Shown here: piece by piece, positions 24,562 through 32,717 of the stretch
Layout: every line of letters begins with the position of its first letter
Numbering within the stretch: the first letter of the stretch is position 1
NCBI GenBank assembly: GCA_964347265.1
Contig: CAYFXV010000001.1
Location: 62,001-126,000 of the forward strand
Reading direction: 5' to 3'
Origin: CS1-C013 sp964347265
GTDB taxonomy: Archaea > Aenigmatarchaeota > Aenigmatarchaeia > Aenigmatarchaeales > Aenigmatarchaeaceae
DNA: 64,000 bases
Position numbers and translations under genes: made by a program
The notes under the pieces: model-generated
What the model was told of the DNA's origin: nothing
Databases searched by the model: none
The model's input: only the letters and a program-made list of their open reading frames with translations

Positions 24562-24648
24562 GGGAAGGTAGCTCAGCCTGGGAGTTTAAAAACCAAAAGC
24601 GCACGGCTGAAGACCGTGCTGTCGTGGGTTCAAATCCCACCCTTCCCA
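24562..24648 (+). tRNA. tRNA-Phe (anticodon GAA) with a 13-nt insertion in the D arm
   Basis: Acceptor GGGAAGG/CCTTCCC plus A, anticodon stem CACGG/CCGTG around CTGAAGA (GAA), T arm GTGGG-TTCAAAT-CCCAC. The D arm cannot fold as written; removing TTTAAAAACCAAA (24584-24596 or an equivalent register) restores GCTC-AGCCTGGGA-GAGC and a standard 74-nt tRNA. That makes the 13 nt a likely non-canonical intron within the D stem (about position 22/23). A TATA-like stretch lies at about 24521-24540. Confidence 0.85.
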
Positions 24649-24705
24649 CTAATTTAAAAAATTGAAAATAATCATTTTTTTAACCTTTAAAACCTAAATT
24701 TAGTT

Positions 24706-25254
24706 ATGTTTCTCAGAATAGTTCCTGTAGGTAATTTGCCCAAGGAAATTACTGAAATAGTTAAAAATGAATTAGAAAATTTAAATATAAAATGCAGAAT
24801 AATGCCTAAATTAGGAATTCCGCAAGAAGCTTTCAATCACTGGAGAAAACAATATAATGCCGAAATAGTTATGAATTCTCTTTCTAGAGCATCAGAAGTA
24901 AAGTTCATTGATAAAAGCATTCCTAGTTTATTAATCACAGATGTAGATTTGTACTATGGTGGATTAAATTTTGTTTTTGGATTAGAAGACCCTGCAAAGA
25001 GTTGTGCTATTGTTTCTTTAACTAGGTTAAGATCTGAATTTTATGATGAAAGAGCTAATAGAGGTCTTTTAGAACAAAGGGTTGTGAAAGAGGTTATACA
25101 TGAGATAGGACATTATCTGGGCTTGGATCACTGTAGTAATCCAAGTTGTGTAATGGGCTTTTCACCCTCTGTTTATGATGTTGATAAAAAGCAGAAAAGT
25201 TTTTGTGAAAACTGTAGAATTAAGTTAATGGCAAAGGGAATAAGTTTAGGTTGA
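24706..25254 (+). CDS. amzA: archaemetzincin, zinc metalloprotease
   Basis: 182 aa. The active site reads HEIGHYLGLDHCSNPSCVMGF (about 137-157), the HExxHxxGxxHCxxxxCxM motif of archaemetzincins, and KSFCENCRIKL adds the second Cys pair of the extra zinc site. Length is normal for the family. Substrates are unknown in archaea. The HD-like gene starts 4 bp later, suggesting an operon running to 28 kb. Confidence 0.95.
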   Translation: MFLRIVPVGNLPKEITEIVKNELENLNIKCRIMPKLGIPQEAFNHWRKQYNAEIVMNSLSRASEVKFIDKSIPSLLITDVDLYYGGLNFVFGLEDPAKSCAIVSLTRLRSEFYDERANRGLLEQRVVKEVIHEIGHYLGLDHCSNPSCVMGFSPSVYDVDKKQKSFCENCRIKLMAKGISLG

Positions 25255-25258
25255 TTGC

Positions 25259-25828
25259 TTGGATATTGTTGAAGAAGCTAGAAAATTAGCTAAAGAAATG
25301 AGTGAAAAGTATGGAGATTGGCCTTCTTTTGAAAGTACAGAACATATTGTTAAAAAGGGTCAAGAATTAGCACAAAAATTAAATGTTGATGAAAAAATAG
25401 TAATAGTTAGTTGTTATTTAATAGATACTGGGTTGGGAAAAGCTGTCAAAGAAGGGAAAATTAAAGAACATATTAAATTCAGTTTAGAAATTGCTAATAG
25501 GTTTTTAGATAATTTTGATTTATCAAAAGAAGATAAAGAAAAAATTATTAATTCTATAGCTGCTCATCACGGAAAAATAGGACATAACAGTATTGAAAGT
25601 GAAATTGTAAAAAATGCAGATAATTTCAGATTTTTAGACCCATCAAAAATTGCTCGTGGCATTTACAAAGGTGGTATTAAGTATAAAATGGGTTTCAAAG
25701 AAACAATAGAGCTTTTAAAGAATAAAGTTGAAGAAAAATATAATCTTGTAACCTTAGATATATGTAAAGAGGAAGCTGAAAAAAATTATAGAGTAATAAA
25801 AGAATTTTTAAATAGAGTAAATATATAG
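25259..25828 (+). CDS. HD-domain-like protein with a degenerate metal site
   Basis: 189 aa with a TTG start 4 bp after amzA (the first ATG is at about 25301, inside the first helix). The helical HD phosphohydrolase layout is visible: ESTEHIVKKG, VSCYLIDTG, IAAHHGKIGHNS, VKNADNFRFLDP. The HD dyad itself is replaced by ID in LIDTG, so the canonical metal site is incomplete. It may be inactive or use another geometry. Substrate unknown; nucleotides are typical for the superfamily. Confidence 0.6.
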   Translation: MDIVEEARKLAKEMSEKYGDWPSFESTEHIVKKGQELAQKLNVDEKIVIVSCYLIDTGLGKAVKEGKIKEHIKFSLEIANRFLDNFDLSKEDKEKIINSIAAHHGKIGHNSIESEIVKNADNFRFLDPSKIARGIYKGGIKYKMGFKETIELLKNKVEEKYNLVTLDICKEEAEKNYRVIKEFLNRVNI

Positions 25829-25835
25829 TGATTAT

Positions 25836-26363
25836 ATGATAAAAGCCGAACTTCAAGAAGATAGAGTAGTAATTTGGGATAAGAAAGAGGCCAAAAAAAT
25901 ATTTGAAAGTGGATGGTTTGGAGATTTATTTAGAGATAGATTAGAACTGTCTTTTGTGGAAGCTAGCTTCTTATTAGAGAGAGAAAAGATTCAAATCAAG
26001 AAAAAAAAGTCCTTTAAAGATTTCTATAATTATTGTTTGAAAACAGATAAGAGATTCCGTATTAGATATGCTGTTTATAAAGACCTAAGAGAAAGAGGAT
26101 TGCCAACAAGAACGGGTTTTAAATTTGGTTGCGATTTTAGAGTTTATGAAAGAGGAGTAAAGCCCATTAAAAAAGGTCCAAAAGCACCACATGAACATAC
26201 AAAATGGATAGTTTTTTGTGTTGCTGAAGACTATATATGCTCTTTCCAAGAACTATCAAGAGCAGTTAGATTAGCTCATAATATAAGAGCAAATATGCTC
26301 TGGGCTGTTGTTGATAATGAAAACGATGTAACATACTATAGTGTAACTTATATAAGCCTATAG
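25836..26363 (+). CDS. endA: tRNA-splicing endonuclease EndA (catalytic Lys apparently missing)
   Basis: 175 aa, the length of the homotetrameric archaeal type. N-terminal domain 1-75; catalytic domain with GFKFGCDFRVYERG (Tyr of the triad), PHEHTKWIVFCVAEDY (His) and LSRAVRLAHNIRANMLWAVVDNENDVTYYSV. In the family the last block usually reads AHSVRKK; the catalytic Lys after Arg is Ala here (RANM). Cleaves pre-tRNA at bulge-helix-bulge motifs. The CBS-HPF gene's Shine-Dalgarno overlaps its stop. Confidence 0.88.
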   Translation: MIKAELQEDRVVIWDKKEAKKIFESGWFGDLFRDRLELSFVEASFLLEREKIQIKKKKSFKDFYNYCLKTDKRFRIRYAVYKDLRERGLPTRTGFKFGCDFRVYERGVKPIKKGPKAPHEHTKWIVFCVAEDYICSFQELSRAVRLAHNIRANMLWAVVDNENDVTYYSVTYISL

Positions 26364-26374
26364 GAGGTTTTTAA

Positions 26375-27514
26375 ATGATTGTAAAAGACATAATGACAAA
26401 AAAATTTATTTCTATCAACTCTGAGGCAACTTTAACAAAATTAATTTCTTTAATAGAAAAGCACAATCTAAGGCAAATTTTAGTAACTCAAAGGAAAAAA
26501 TTAAAAGGTATAATTTATGCTAAAGAACTAGCAAAAAAAGGAATTAGTAGTCCTGAAAGAACAAAAGTTAATACAATTATGAGTTTTACACCTCCCCATC
26601 TTTCTCCAGAAAGCAAAATAAACGAATCTGCAAAATTAATATTAAAAACAGGATTAAGAGCATTACCTGTTGTTGAAAATAAAAAAGTTGTTGGAATAGT
26701 TTCTATGTTTGATATAATTGGAGCAGCATCTAAAATGAAAGAATTTAGGCAAACAACAGCAGAAACTATAATGTCTATTCCAGAAATAATAACTAATGAG
26801 GATGATATAGGAAGAGCAAGACTATTAATGAGGGAAAAAAACATATCTAGGCTTCCTGTTATTGATAAGAATAAAAAATTGTGTGGAATTGTAACAATTT
26901 TTGATCTGTTAAAAGCAGTCAAACCTAGAGATAGAATAGATTTTTATTCTATGGCTGCTGAAAAAGAAACAATAATGAAAATACCTATTTCAACAATTAT
27001 GAATAGTTCTCCTTTAATTGTTGGTAGAGGTGCAACTTTAAATGAAATTGTAAATTTAATGAACAAATACAAAAATGATGGGGTTATTGTAGCGGAAAAC
27101 CAATTCCCAGTTGGCATAATAACAGCAAAAGATTTATTAGAAGTTTATGTTTCCGGTTTAGAGAAAAAAGGTATTTATTATCAGATTATTGGTTTAGTAG
27201 ATGAAGATGAATTTATAGTTGCAACTGTTGATAGAATGATTAGAGATGCTATACAAAAAATATCTAAAGTTTATAAACCACAGTTCTTCTTTTTACATAT
27301 AAAAAGGTATGAAAAAACAGGAAAAATAAAATATTCAATAAGAACCAGACTTTTAACTAATAAAGGAGCTTTTATAAGTAAATCTTATGCTTGGGACTTA
27401 AGAACTGCTGTTGATGAAGCATTAGAAAAATTAGAACGCATAATGTTTAAGGAAAGGGAATGGAAAAAAAGCAGATTAAGAGAAAGGTTAAGATTTAAAA
27501 AACTGAGCAGGTAA
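26375..27514 (+). CDS. four-CBS-domain protein fused to an HPF-like domain
   Basis: 379 aa. Two CBS pairs occupy about 1-270 (IMTKKFISINSEATLTKLISLIE, VNTIMSFTPPHLSPESKINES, AETIMSIPEIITNEDDIGRARLLMREKNISRLPVI, ISTIMNSSPLIVGRGATLNEIVNLM), each able to bind adenine nucleotides. The C-terminus (about 285-379: KPQFFFLHIKRYEKTGKIKYSIRTRLLT...SYAWDLRTAVDEALEKLERIMFK) resembles ribosome hibernation factor HPF/RaiA. A perfect Shine-Dalgarno AGGAGGT is at 26362-26368. Possibly couples energy state to ribosome dormancy; that is inference. Confidence 0.7.
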   Translation: MIVKDIMTKKFISINSEATLTKLISLIEKHNLRQILVTQRKKLKGIIYAKELAKKGISSPERTKVNTIMSFTPPHLSPESKINESAKLILKTGLRALPVVENKKVVGIVSMFDIIGAASKMKEFRQTTAETIMSIPEIITNEDDIGRARLLMREKNISRLPVIDKNKKLCGIVTIFDLLKAVKPRDRIDFYSMAAEKETIMKIPISTIMNSSPLIVGRGATLNEIVNLMNKYKNDGVIVAENQFPVGIITAKDLLEVYVSGLEKKGIYYQIIGLVDEDEFIVATVDRMIRDAIQKISKVYKPQFFFLHIKRYEKTGKIKYSIRTRLLTNKGAFISKSYAWDLRTAVDEALEKLERIMFKEREWKKSRLRERLRFKKLSR

Positions 27515-27526
27515 TTAAGTTTATTG

Positions 27527-27667
27527 GTGATTAAAATCCAGACCTATTGTGACCGTTGTAAGAAATCAGTTAAAGAAATCGGAAGGCTAACTAATGTTAA
27601 ATGGAAAGGTGTTAATCTAAAATTATGCAAAAATTGTAGGAGAAGAATAAAAATTAGGGTTAGATAA
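27527..27667 (+). CDS. small zinc-finger protein, 46 aa
   Basis: Frame with a GTG start (TTG at 27524 adjacent): VIKIQTYCDRCKKSVKEIGR...VKWKGVNLKLCKNCRRRIKIRVR, i.e. CxxC-x25-CxxC in a very basic protein. This is a treble-clef or ribbon of the kind common among ribosome- and RNA-associated small archaeal proteins. No named family recognised. It lies between the CBS-HPF gene and a hypothetical gene, same strand, close spacing. Confidence 0.6.
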   Translation: MIKIQTYCDRCKKSVKEIGRLTNVKWKGVNLKLCKNCRRRIKIRVR

Positions 27668-27697
27668 ATATAAAAAATTTCTTTTATTATATATTGT

Positions 27698-27997
27698 ATG
27701 ACAGAATATAGACTTTCTAATGAAGTTTGGAAAAAATTTGAAGAAGAAATAGCTGAAATAGTCAAACCTTTTAATCCAGATCCTAATATTTCTGATTATG
27801 CTATATTTATACATGATATACCACCAGAAGAAGCAGAAACAGATAAAGGAGGGAATCTTTTTTCAAAAATTAAAGCAATAACCGAAGAAGCTCCTTATTG
27901 TAATGGTGTGAAATTAAAAGAACCTCATAGAGATTATATGAGAAGTGTGATTGGAAAAGAAATGATGAGTATTGAAATTAGAAGAATCGAAAAATAA
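27698..27997 (+). CDS. hypothetical protein, 99 aa
   Basis: Acidic single-domain protein, no membrane segment, no repeated Cys or recognised motif. Contains FIHDIPPEEAETDKGGNLFSKIKAITEEAPYCNG. A TATA-like run precedes it (about 27665-27690), so it may have its own start. Converges on the rhomboid gene with 2 bp between the stops. Function unknown. Confidence 0.5.
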   Translation: MTEYRLSNEVWKKFEEEIAEIVKPFNPDPNISDYAIFIHDIPPEEAETDKGGNLFSKIKAITEEAPYCNGVKLKEPHRDYMRSVIGKEMMSIEIRRIEK

Positions 27998-27999
27998 TT

Positions 28000-28623
28000 T
28001 TATGATAACCATCTATCTTCCCATTTTCTAATTTCTTCTTCACTAATATCTGTTTTTGATCTTCTTTTTGATCTTTTTTCACCGTATTCTTTCTTCAAAT
28101 AAAATCCATATATTAAACCAAAAGCTAAGCCAAATAAATGAGCTGCATATGCAACATTATCCAAAGCTGTAAAAAATCCTAAGAAGTCAAGTAAAGCCCA
28201 GAAGAAAACTGCTGCGATCATTGGCATAGGAGCTCCAAAACCCATATAAACAGTCATTCTAGGTCTTAAAATAGCTAATGTTCCAAAAATTCCATAAATT
28301 GCTCCAGACGCTCCTATTGAAGCTCCATAAAATAAAATACTACCTATTCCAGCTATTATTCCTGAAACAAAAAATACTATTAAAAATTTCTTTCCACCAA
28401 TTAGTTTTTCTAATATTGAACCAAAAAGAGCTAAAGCAAACATATTACCAAATATGTGTGATGGACTACCATGAAGAAAAATATAAGTTACAATTGTCCA
28501 AGGTTTAAATAAAAATTCTGAAGAAATTAAAGCAAAATTATCAGTTATCGGGAGTATAAATTGTAAAATAAAAACTATTACACAAATTATTACAATTTTT
28601 ATAGCATACCAATTGTATTTCAT
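28000..28623 (-). CDS. rhomboid-family intramembrane serine protease
   Basis: 207 aa with six TM helices. Motifs: TYIFLHGSPSHIFGNMFALALFG (H51, H56, N60), the nucleophile in GASGAIYGIFG (S106) and the general base in AHLFGLAFG (H162). Cleaves membrane proteins within the bilayer. It ends the minus-strand ABC exporter transcript with no gap to the second permease, which suggests processing linked to the exporter or simple co-expression. Confidence 0.93.
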   Translation of the reverse strand: MKYNWYAIKIVIICVIVFILQFILPITDNFALISSEFLFKPWTIVTYIFLHGSPSHIFGNMFALALFGSILEKLIGGKKFLIVFFVSGIIAGIGSILFYGASIGASGAIYGIFGTLAILRPRMTVYMGFGAPMPMIAAVFFWALLDFLGFFTALDNVAYAAHLFGLAFGLIYGFYLKKEYGEKRSKRRSKTDISEEEIRKWEDRWLS

Positions 28624-29418
28624 TTAACTACCTGTTGAAGTATAGTGCTTTAAACTAAATTTCCAAAATAAATAAGAAATTATTAAAGCTAAAACTCCTA
28701 TTAGGGGTGCTAAGTAAGCAAATTGCAAATGTAATCCTTTCCCTAGGAATAATTCTGATGGATAATAATTAATAAAACCTAGTGGTAAAATGAAAGTTAA
28801 TAAGAAAATTATTGCTGGATTGTATATTTCTAAAGGATATTTAACAAAAACCATAAAATGCCATACAATTCTTGATAATGAGTGAATTCTTGTTGTCCAA
28901 AATGCTAAACAAGAAAAAATAGTTATAATTGAAAAAAATATCAAAATACCTGAAATTATAAATGTTGTTAGTAAAAGAATATTCTGAAAATTCCATATAA
29001 TTCCAGATAAGTGGGCTCCTGTAATTAATATAAAAAAAGCTGCTATTAATTCTCCAAAACCATCTTCATCAATATTACTCATTAAAAAGTATCTTAAAGT
29101 TCCGATTGGTTTTAATAAAACTGTATCTAAAATTCCTCTTCTAATATATTCTTCTAATCTCCAAGGTGATGAACCTGAAAGAAATGAGTGCCAAAAACCA
29201 CTAACAACTGATAACATTCCTGACAAAAATAAAATCTGGCCAAATGACCAACCATTTAAACTAATCACATTTTCAAATATAACCCAAAAAAATATCACAC
29301 TCATTATGTTAGCTATAAACATTGCAATTATACCAATTACAAAATCGATTCTGTATTCTTTCCAACTCTTAAAAATTAGCTTCATATACATAAACCATAA
29401 TTTAAAAAAATCTTTCAT
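28624..29418 (-). CDS. ABC-2 type exporter permease (COG3694-like)
   Basis: 264 aa, six TM segments, with the family features: cytoplasmic MKLIFKSWKEYRIDFVIGIIAMFIANI start, SLNGWSFGQILFLSGM, RRGILDTVLLKPIGTLRYFL and FSIITIFSCLAFWT. Such permeases form the channel with a second permease (29419-30201) and an ATPase (30201-31187). Substrate not evident; related bacterial systems are poorly characterised, with links to lipid or antimicrobial export. Confidence 0.8.
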   Translation of the reverse strand: MKDFFKLWFMYMKLIFKSWKEYRIDFVIGIIAMFIANIMSVIFFWVIFENVISLNGWSFGQILFLSGMLSVVSGFWHSFLSGSSPWRLEEYIRRGILDTVLLKPIGTLRYFLMSNIDEDGFGELIAAFFILITGAHLSGIIWNFQNILLLTTFIISGILIFFSIITIFSCLAFWTTRIHSLSRIVWHFMVFVKYPLEIYNPAIIFLLTFILPLGFINYYPSELFLGKGLHLQFAYLAPLIGVLALIISYLFWKFSLKHYTSTGS

Positions 29419-30201
29419 TTAGCCACCTTGTACAAATATCTTCTTTTGTGCAAATTTCCAAACTATAAGAGCTATTAAACCTAAAGAAAGAAACCAAAAA
29501 ACTTGGATAAGCAAAAAGGTGTATATCTCAAAACCACTGATTTGACCTATGTATATTGACAATGGTATGTTGTAAATTGCTTGAAAAGGTAATAAGTAAG
29601 CTATTTGTTGAAACCACTGAGGAAATAAAAACAAGGGAAATATTGCACCTGAAGATATATCGGATATAACGTTCTTTGATAATCTCAATCCCCAAATATT
29701 ACCTGCCCAAAAACTCCAAAGACCTATTAAAAGAACCAAAAAGAAATTTATAAAGAATCCTAAAATGAAACTAATAAAGAAAAATATTGGAGATAAAGGT
29801 AAACCCGCGCCTAAAACTATAAATGCGACCAAAAGTATAGGAATCCCTCTTGCTATAAACCTGAAAAAAGTAATTCCTAATTCTCTGGAAAGAACAAAAA
29901 AGATATAATTAATTGGTTTAGTTATTGCAACAACTATACCACCATGCTTTACGTCATCATGTATCATATACTCGGTGTAAGAATGACTATAAATTCTAAT
30001 AACTGTTGAAATAGAAATATAAGTGATCATAGCTGGTAGTGTTATTCCTTTTATAGTTAGAACTCCACTTGATGCGAAAATTGCGTTCCATACAAACCAA
30101 AGAGCTACTAATTCAATAAATGAATTAATTATACCTCCAATAACATCTACTCTGTATACAAAATTCTCCTTAAATTTTGTAAAAACTATTTTATGATACA
30201 T
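29419..30201 (-). CDS. ABC-2 type exporter permease (COG4587-like)
   Basis: 260 aa, six TM segments: MYHKIVFTKFKENFVYRVDVIGGIINSFIELVALWFVWNAIF, YISISTVIRIYSHSYTEYMIHDDVKHGGIVVAITKPINYIFF, and LPFQAIYNIPLSIYIGQISG. The short KHGGIVVAITKP stretch matches the coupling region of its partner (RRGILDTVLLKP). Pairs with 28624-29418; directly follows the ATPase gene with a one-base overlap. Confidence 0.8.
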   Translation of the reverse strand: MYHKIVFTKFKENFVYRVDVIGGIINSFIELVALWFVWNAIFASSGVLTIKGITLPAMITYISISTVIRIYSHSYTEYMIHDDVKHGGIVVAITKPINYIFFVLSRELGITFFRFIARGIPILLVAFIVLGAGLPLSPIFFFISFILGFFINFFLVLLIGLWSFWAGNIWGLRLSKNVISDISSGAIFPLFLFPQWFQQIAYLLPFQAIYNIPLSIYIGQISGFEIYTFLLIQVFWFLSLGLIALIVWKFAQKKIFVQGG

Positions 30202-31187
30202 TAAACTCCCTTTTTGTATATTCTTCTAATTACTTCCTCAATTTCAGGTTCTTCCACAGTTATATCATAAATTGGCCATTTAGAAAGAATCTTCTTTATT
30301 ACATCAGATGCTGCAGTTTTTTTTATATCTATAATAAGTGTAATTCTGTCTCCTTCTTTTTTAATAGACTTTATACCTTTCCATTTTAATTTATTTTCAT
30401 CGATTTCTTCAAAAAAATCAATTACCAGAATTCTTTGTTTTCTAAATTTCTTTTTTACATTATCTACAGAACCATCATATATTTTTTTACCTTTGTCTAT
30501 TATTACTATCCTTGGGCATAATTCTTCAATGTCGCTCATGTCATGTGTTGTTAAAATTATAGTTGTTCCTTTAGCATTTACCTCTTTCAAGAATTCTCTT
30601 ATTCTAAATTTTGCCTCAACATCCAAACCTATTGTTGGCTCATCTAGAAAAACTATTTTAGGATCATGTAATAAAGAAGCTACCAAATCACAACGCATTC
30701 TTTCTCCTAAAGAAAGTTTTCTAGTTGGAGTATCTAAGTATTTATCTATACCTAAAACATCAACAAATCTGTTTAAATTATTTTTAAACTTTTCTTCAGG
30801 AATCTTATAAATATACTTAAACAAATCAAATGTGTCTTTAACAGGAAGATCCCACCAAAGTTGAGTTCTTTGACCAAAAACAACTCCAATGTTTTTTGTG
30901 TATTCCTTTCTTTGTTTGTAAGGAATGTAATTCAAAACCTTTACGCTTCCAGAACTAGGAGTTAAAACACCTGTTAAAATTTTTATAAGAGTTGATTTAC
31001 CTGCTCCATTGGGACCTATTACACCTACAAATTCACCTTCTTTAACAGTTAAACTAACGTTATTTACTGCTTTTATGATCTTGTAATCTCTACTAAAAAA
31101 ATTAGTAAAACTACTCTTTAATCCAGTTTTTCTTTTTAATACTTTGAATTCCTTTAATACTCTTCTAATTTCAATAATATTTTTCAT
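30201..31187 (-). CDS. ABC exporter ATPase (COG4586-like)
   Basis: 328 aa from the ATG at 31187 (a GTG at 31196 is in frame). Walker A GPNGAGKSTL (about 72-81), Q-loop GVVFGQRTQLWWDLPV, signature LSLGERMRCDLVASLLHDP, Walker B KIVFLDEPTIGLD, H-loop TTHDMSDIEELC. C-terminal about 90 residues form the extra domain usual in this family. First gene of the exporter-rhomboid transcript. Confidence 0.93.
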   Translation of the reverse strand: MKNIIEIRRVLKEFKVLKRKTGLKSSFTNFFSRDYKIIKAVNNVSLTVKEGEFVGVIGPNGAGKSTLIKILTGVLTPSSGSVKVLNYIPYKQRKEYTKNIGVVFGQRTQLWWDLPVKDTFDLFKYIYKIPEEKFKNNLNRFVDVLGIDKYLDTPTRKLSLGERMRCDLVASLLHDPKIVFLDEPTIGLDVEAKFRIREFLKEVNAKGTTIILTTHDMSDIEELCPRIVIIDKGKKIYDGSVDNVKKKFRKQRILVIDFFEEIDENKLKWKGIKSIKKEGDRITLIIDIKKTAASDVIKKILSKWPIYDITVEEPEIEEVIRRIYKKGV

Positions 31188-31240
31188 TTTAATCACTATA
31201 TTATACAGATTTTAAATAGTTGAAACTTAAACTTATAATT

Positions 31241-31381
31241 ATGGAAATTAGGTGCAGGAGATGCAATAGCACCAATGTACAGTTCAGAAACTCTAAATTT
31301 TCTTTTGAAGAAGTTAGAAGCAAAATCAGTAAGAAATTTTTTTGTATTGATTGTGGATATGAATTTGAGATTATTGAATAA
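31241..31381 (+). CDS. small zinc-ribbon protein, 46 aa
   Basis: ATG to TAA frame: MEIRCRRCNSTNVQFRNSKFSFEEVRSK...KKFFCIDCGYEFEIIE. Two CxxC pairs (CRRC, CIDC) about 30 residues apart make a rubredoxin-like or TFIIS-like zinc ribbon. The TATA-like stretch at about 31205-31225 supports expression. It sits between the divergent exporter and convergent GMP synthetase genes. No family name assigned. Confidence 0.55.
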   Translation: MEIRCRRCNSTNVQFRNSKFSFEEVRSKISKKFFCIDCGYEFEIIE

Positions 31382-31410
31382 TGAAAAGTTCTAATGATTT
31401 TATAATCGAA

Positions 31411-32682
31411 TTACTCGTTTTCTATTGTGGCTGGTGGTTTAGGTGTTATATCTCTATAAACTGTTTTAACATTCGGATCTCTTGATATCTCACTGGCTGT
31501 TAAAGAATAACCAAACATTAATGGTTCTGCTGTTAAAGCGTTTCTACTCTTTACTGCTCTTATAGCAACAACGTATTTACCTTCTTTACTTGTTACAATT
31601 TCTTGTAAAACTCTTGAAACTGGAAATTCTAGAGGTATGGTTTCTCCTATATGTCTAAGAACAAAGGAATCTACATCTCCCTTAATGTTTATAGATGCTA
31701 CTGGTTCGTAGGCTCTTTCAAATTTATCGCCTTTAACTTTCATAGCTGTGCTCTTAGCTTTTAGAATATGAGTTTCTGTTGAATCTTTAAATAAAATTCT
31801 ATTAACATATTCAGTTATTTCTTCTCCTAGTGGAGTTGAATCATCTATGTTAGAGTCATAAGTTGCTGCGAAATATTGAAATGGCATTCTTTCTCCAGTT
31901 ATACTGTCGTAAAGGAAAGGTCTGCCATATTTTCCTTCAAAAAATTTTTCTGTTTTTTGTTCTACTATGTCATTTGCTCTTTTTTCTGTATTTAGTTTTT
32001 CCTCATCAATTGCTCCAACTGTCCTTAAAGATAAACCAGGTCCTGGAAACGGTTGTCTCCATAAAAGATCTTCAGGTATTTCTAAAGCTCTTCCAATCAT
32101 TCTAACTTCATCTTTAGAAACTCCTGCTAAAGGCTCAATCTTTCTTTCAAAGGGTTCATAACCGACATTATGTTGGTCTTTTATCTTGCCCATCTTCACT
32201 CCTTTATATTCCCCACCTACTGTTTCGACCTTATCTGGTCCTATAGTACCATCTGACACTGTTGAAATACCAAGTTCATCGACGAATTTCTTAATAATAT
32301 CATTATAAGTTCCTCGAAACATTTTTCTCTTTTCTGCAGCATCAGCAATGTGAAAAGTTGCTGTAGAGAATTCTTCTCTTACATCTAATACTCTAAAGTT
32401 AGGAACATCTTTGAAAGATTTAGCAACCAATTCAATTTCTTCAACACCATCTATAATCCTCATGTAATTTGTATTAAGATGAACAGGAAAAACTTGCTCT
32501 GCTGGTAAAGCTTTTTGAAATAATACTACTGTTACCCTACTATCAATACCTCCAGAAGCTGGAATAACCACTTTTTCTCCTGTCTTAGTCGTATCTCTTA
32601 TAAATTTCAACTGATCTTCGACATATGCGTTAATATCTCCTGTATAAGGTTTTGAGAAACTAAATACTTCTGTTTCTGACAT
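31411..32682 (-). CDS. guaA: GMP synthetase, ATP-pyrophosphatase subunit (with an insertion)
   Basis: 423 aa, no glutaminase domain, as in the archaeal two-subunit enzyme. PP-loop IPASGGIDSRVT (normally SGGVDSS), TVSDGTIGPDKVET, EPLAGVSKDEVRMIGRALEIP, WRQPFPGPGLSLRTVG, and C-terminal YVVAIRAVKSRNALTA...DITPKPPATIE. About 110 residues (roughly 255-350) separate the usual QYFA strand from the dimerisation end, making it longer than the usual ~310. Converts XMP to GMP using ATP and ammonia delivered by a separate subunit not seen here. Confidence 0.88.
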   Translation of the reverse strand: MSETEVFSFSKPYTGDINAYVEDQLKFIRDTTKTGEKVVIPASGGIDSRVTVVLFQKALPAEQVFPVHLNTNYMRIIDGVEEIELVAKSFKDVPNFRVLDVREEFSTATFHIADAAEKRKMFRGTYNDIIKKFVDELGISTVSDGTIGPDKVETVGGEYKGVKMGKIKDQHNVGYEPFERKIEPLAGVSKDEVRMIGRALEIPEDLLWRQPFPGPGLSLRTVGAIDEEKLNTEKRANDIVEQKTEKFFEGKYGRPFLYDSITGERMPFQYFAATYDSNIDDSTPLGEEITEYVNRILFKDSTETHILKAKSTAMKVKGDKFERAYEPVASINIKGDVDSFVLRHIGETIPLEFPVSRVLQEIVTSKEGKYVVAIRAVKSRNALTAEPLMFGYSLTASEISRDPNVKTVYRDITPKPPATIENE

Positions 32683-32717
32683 GAACTTATATAGAAGGAA
32701 AAAAGATTTAAGGTTTT

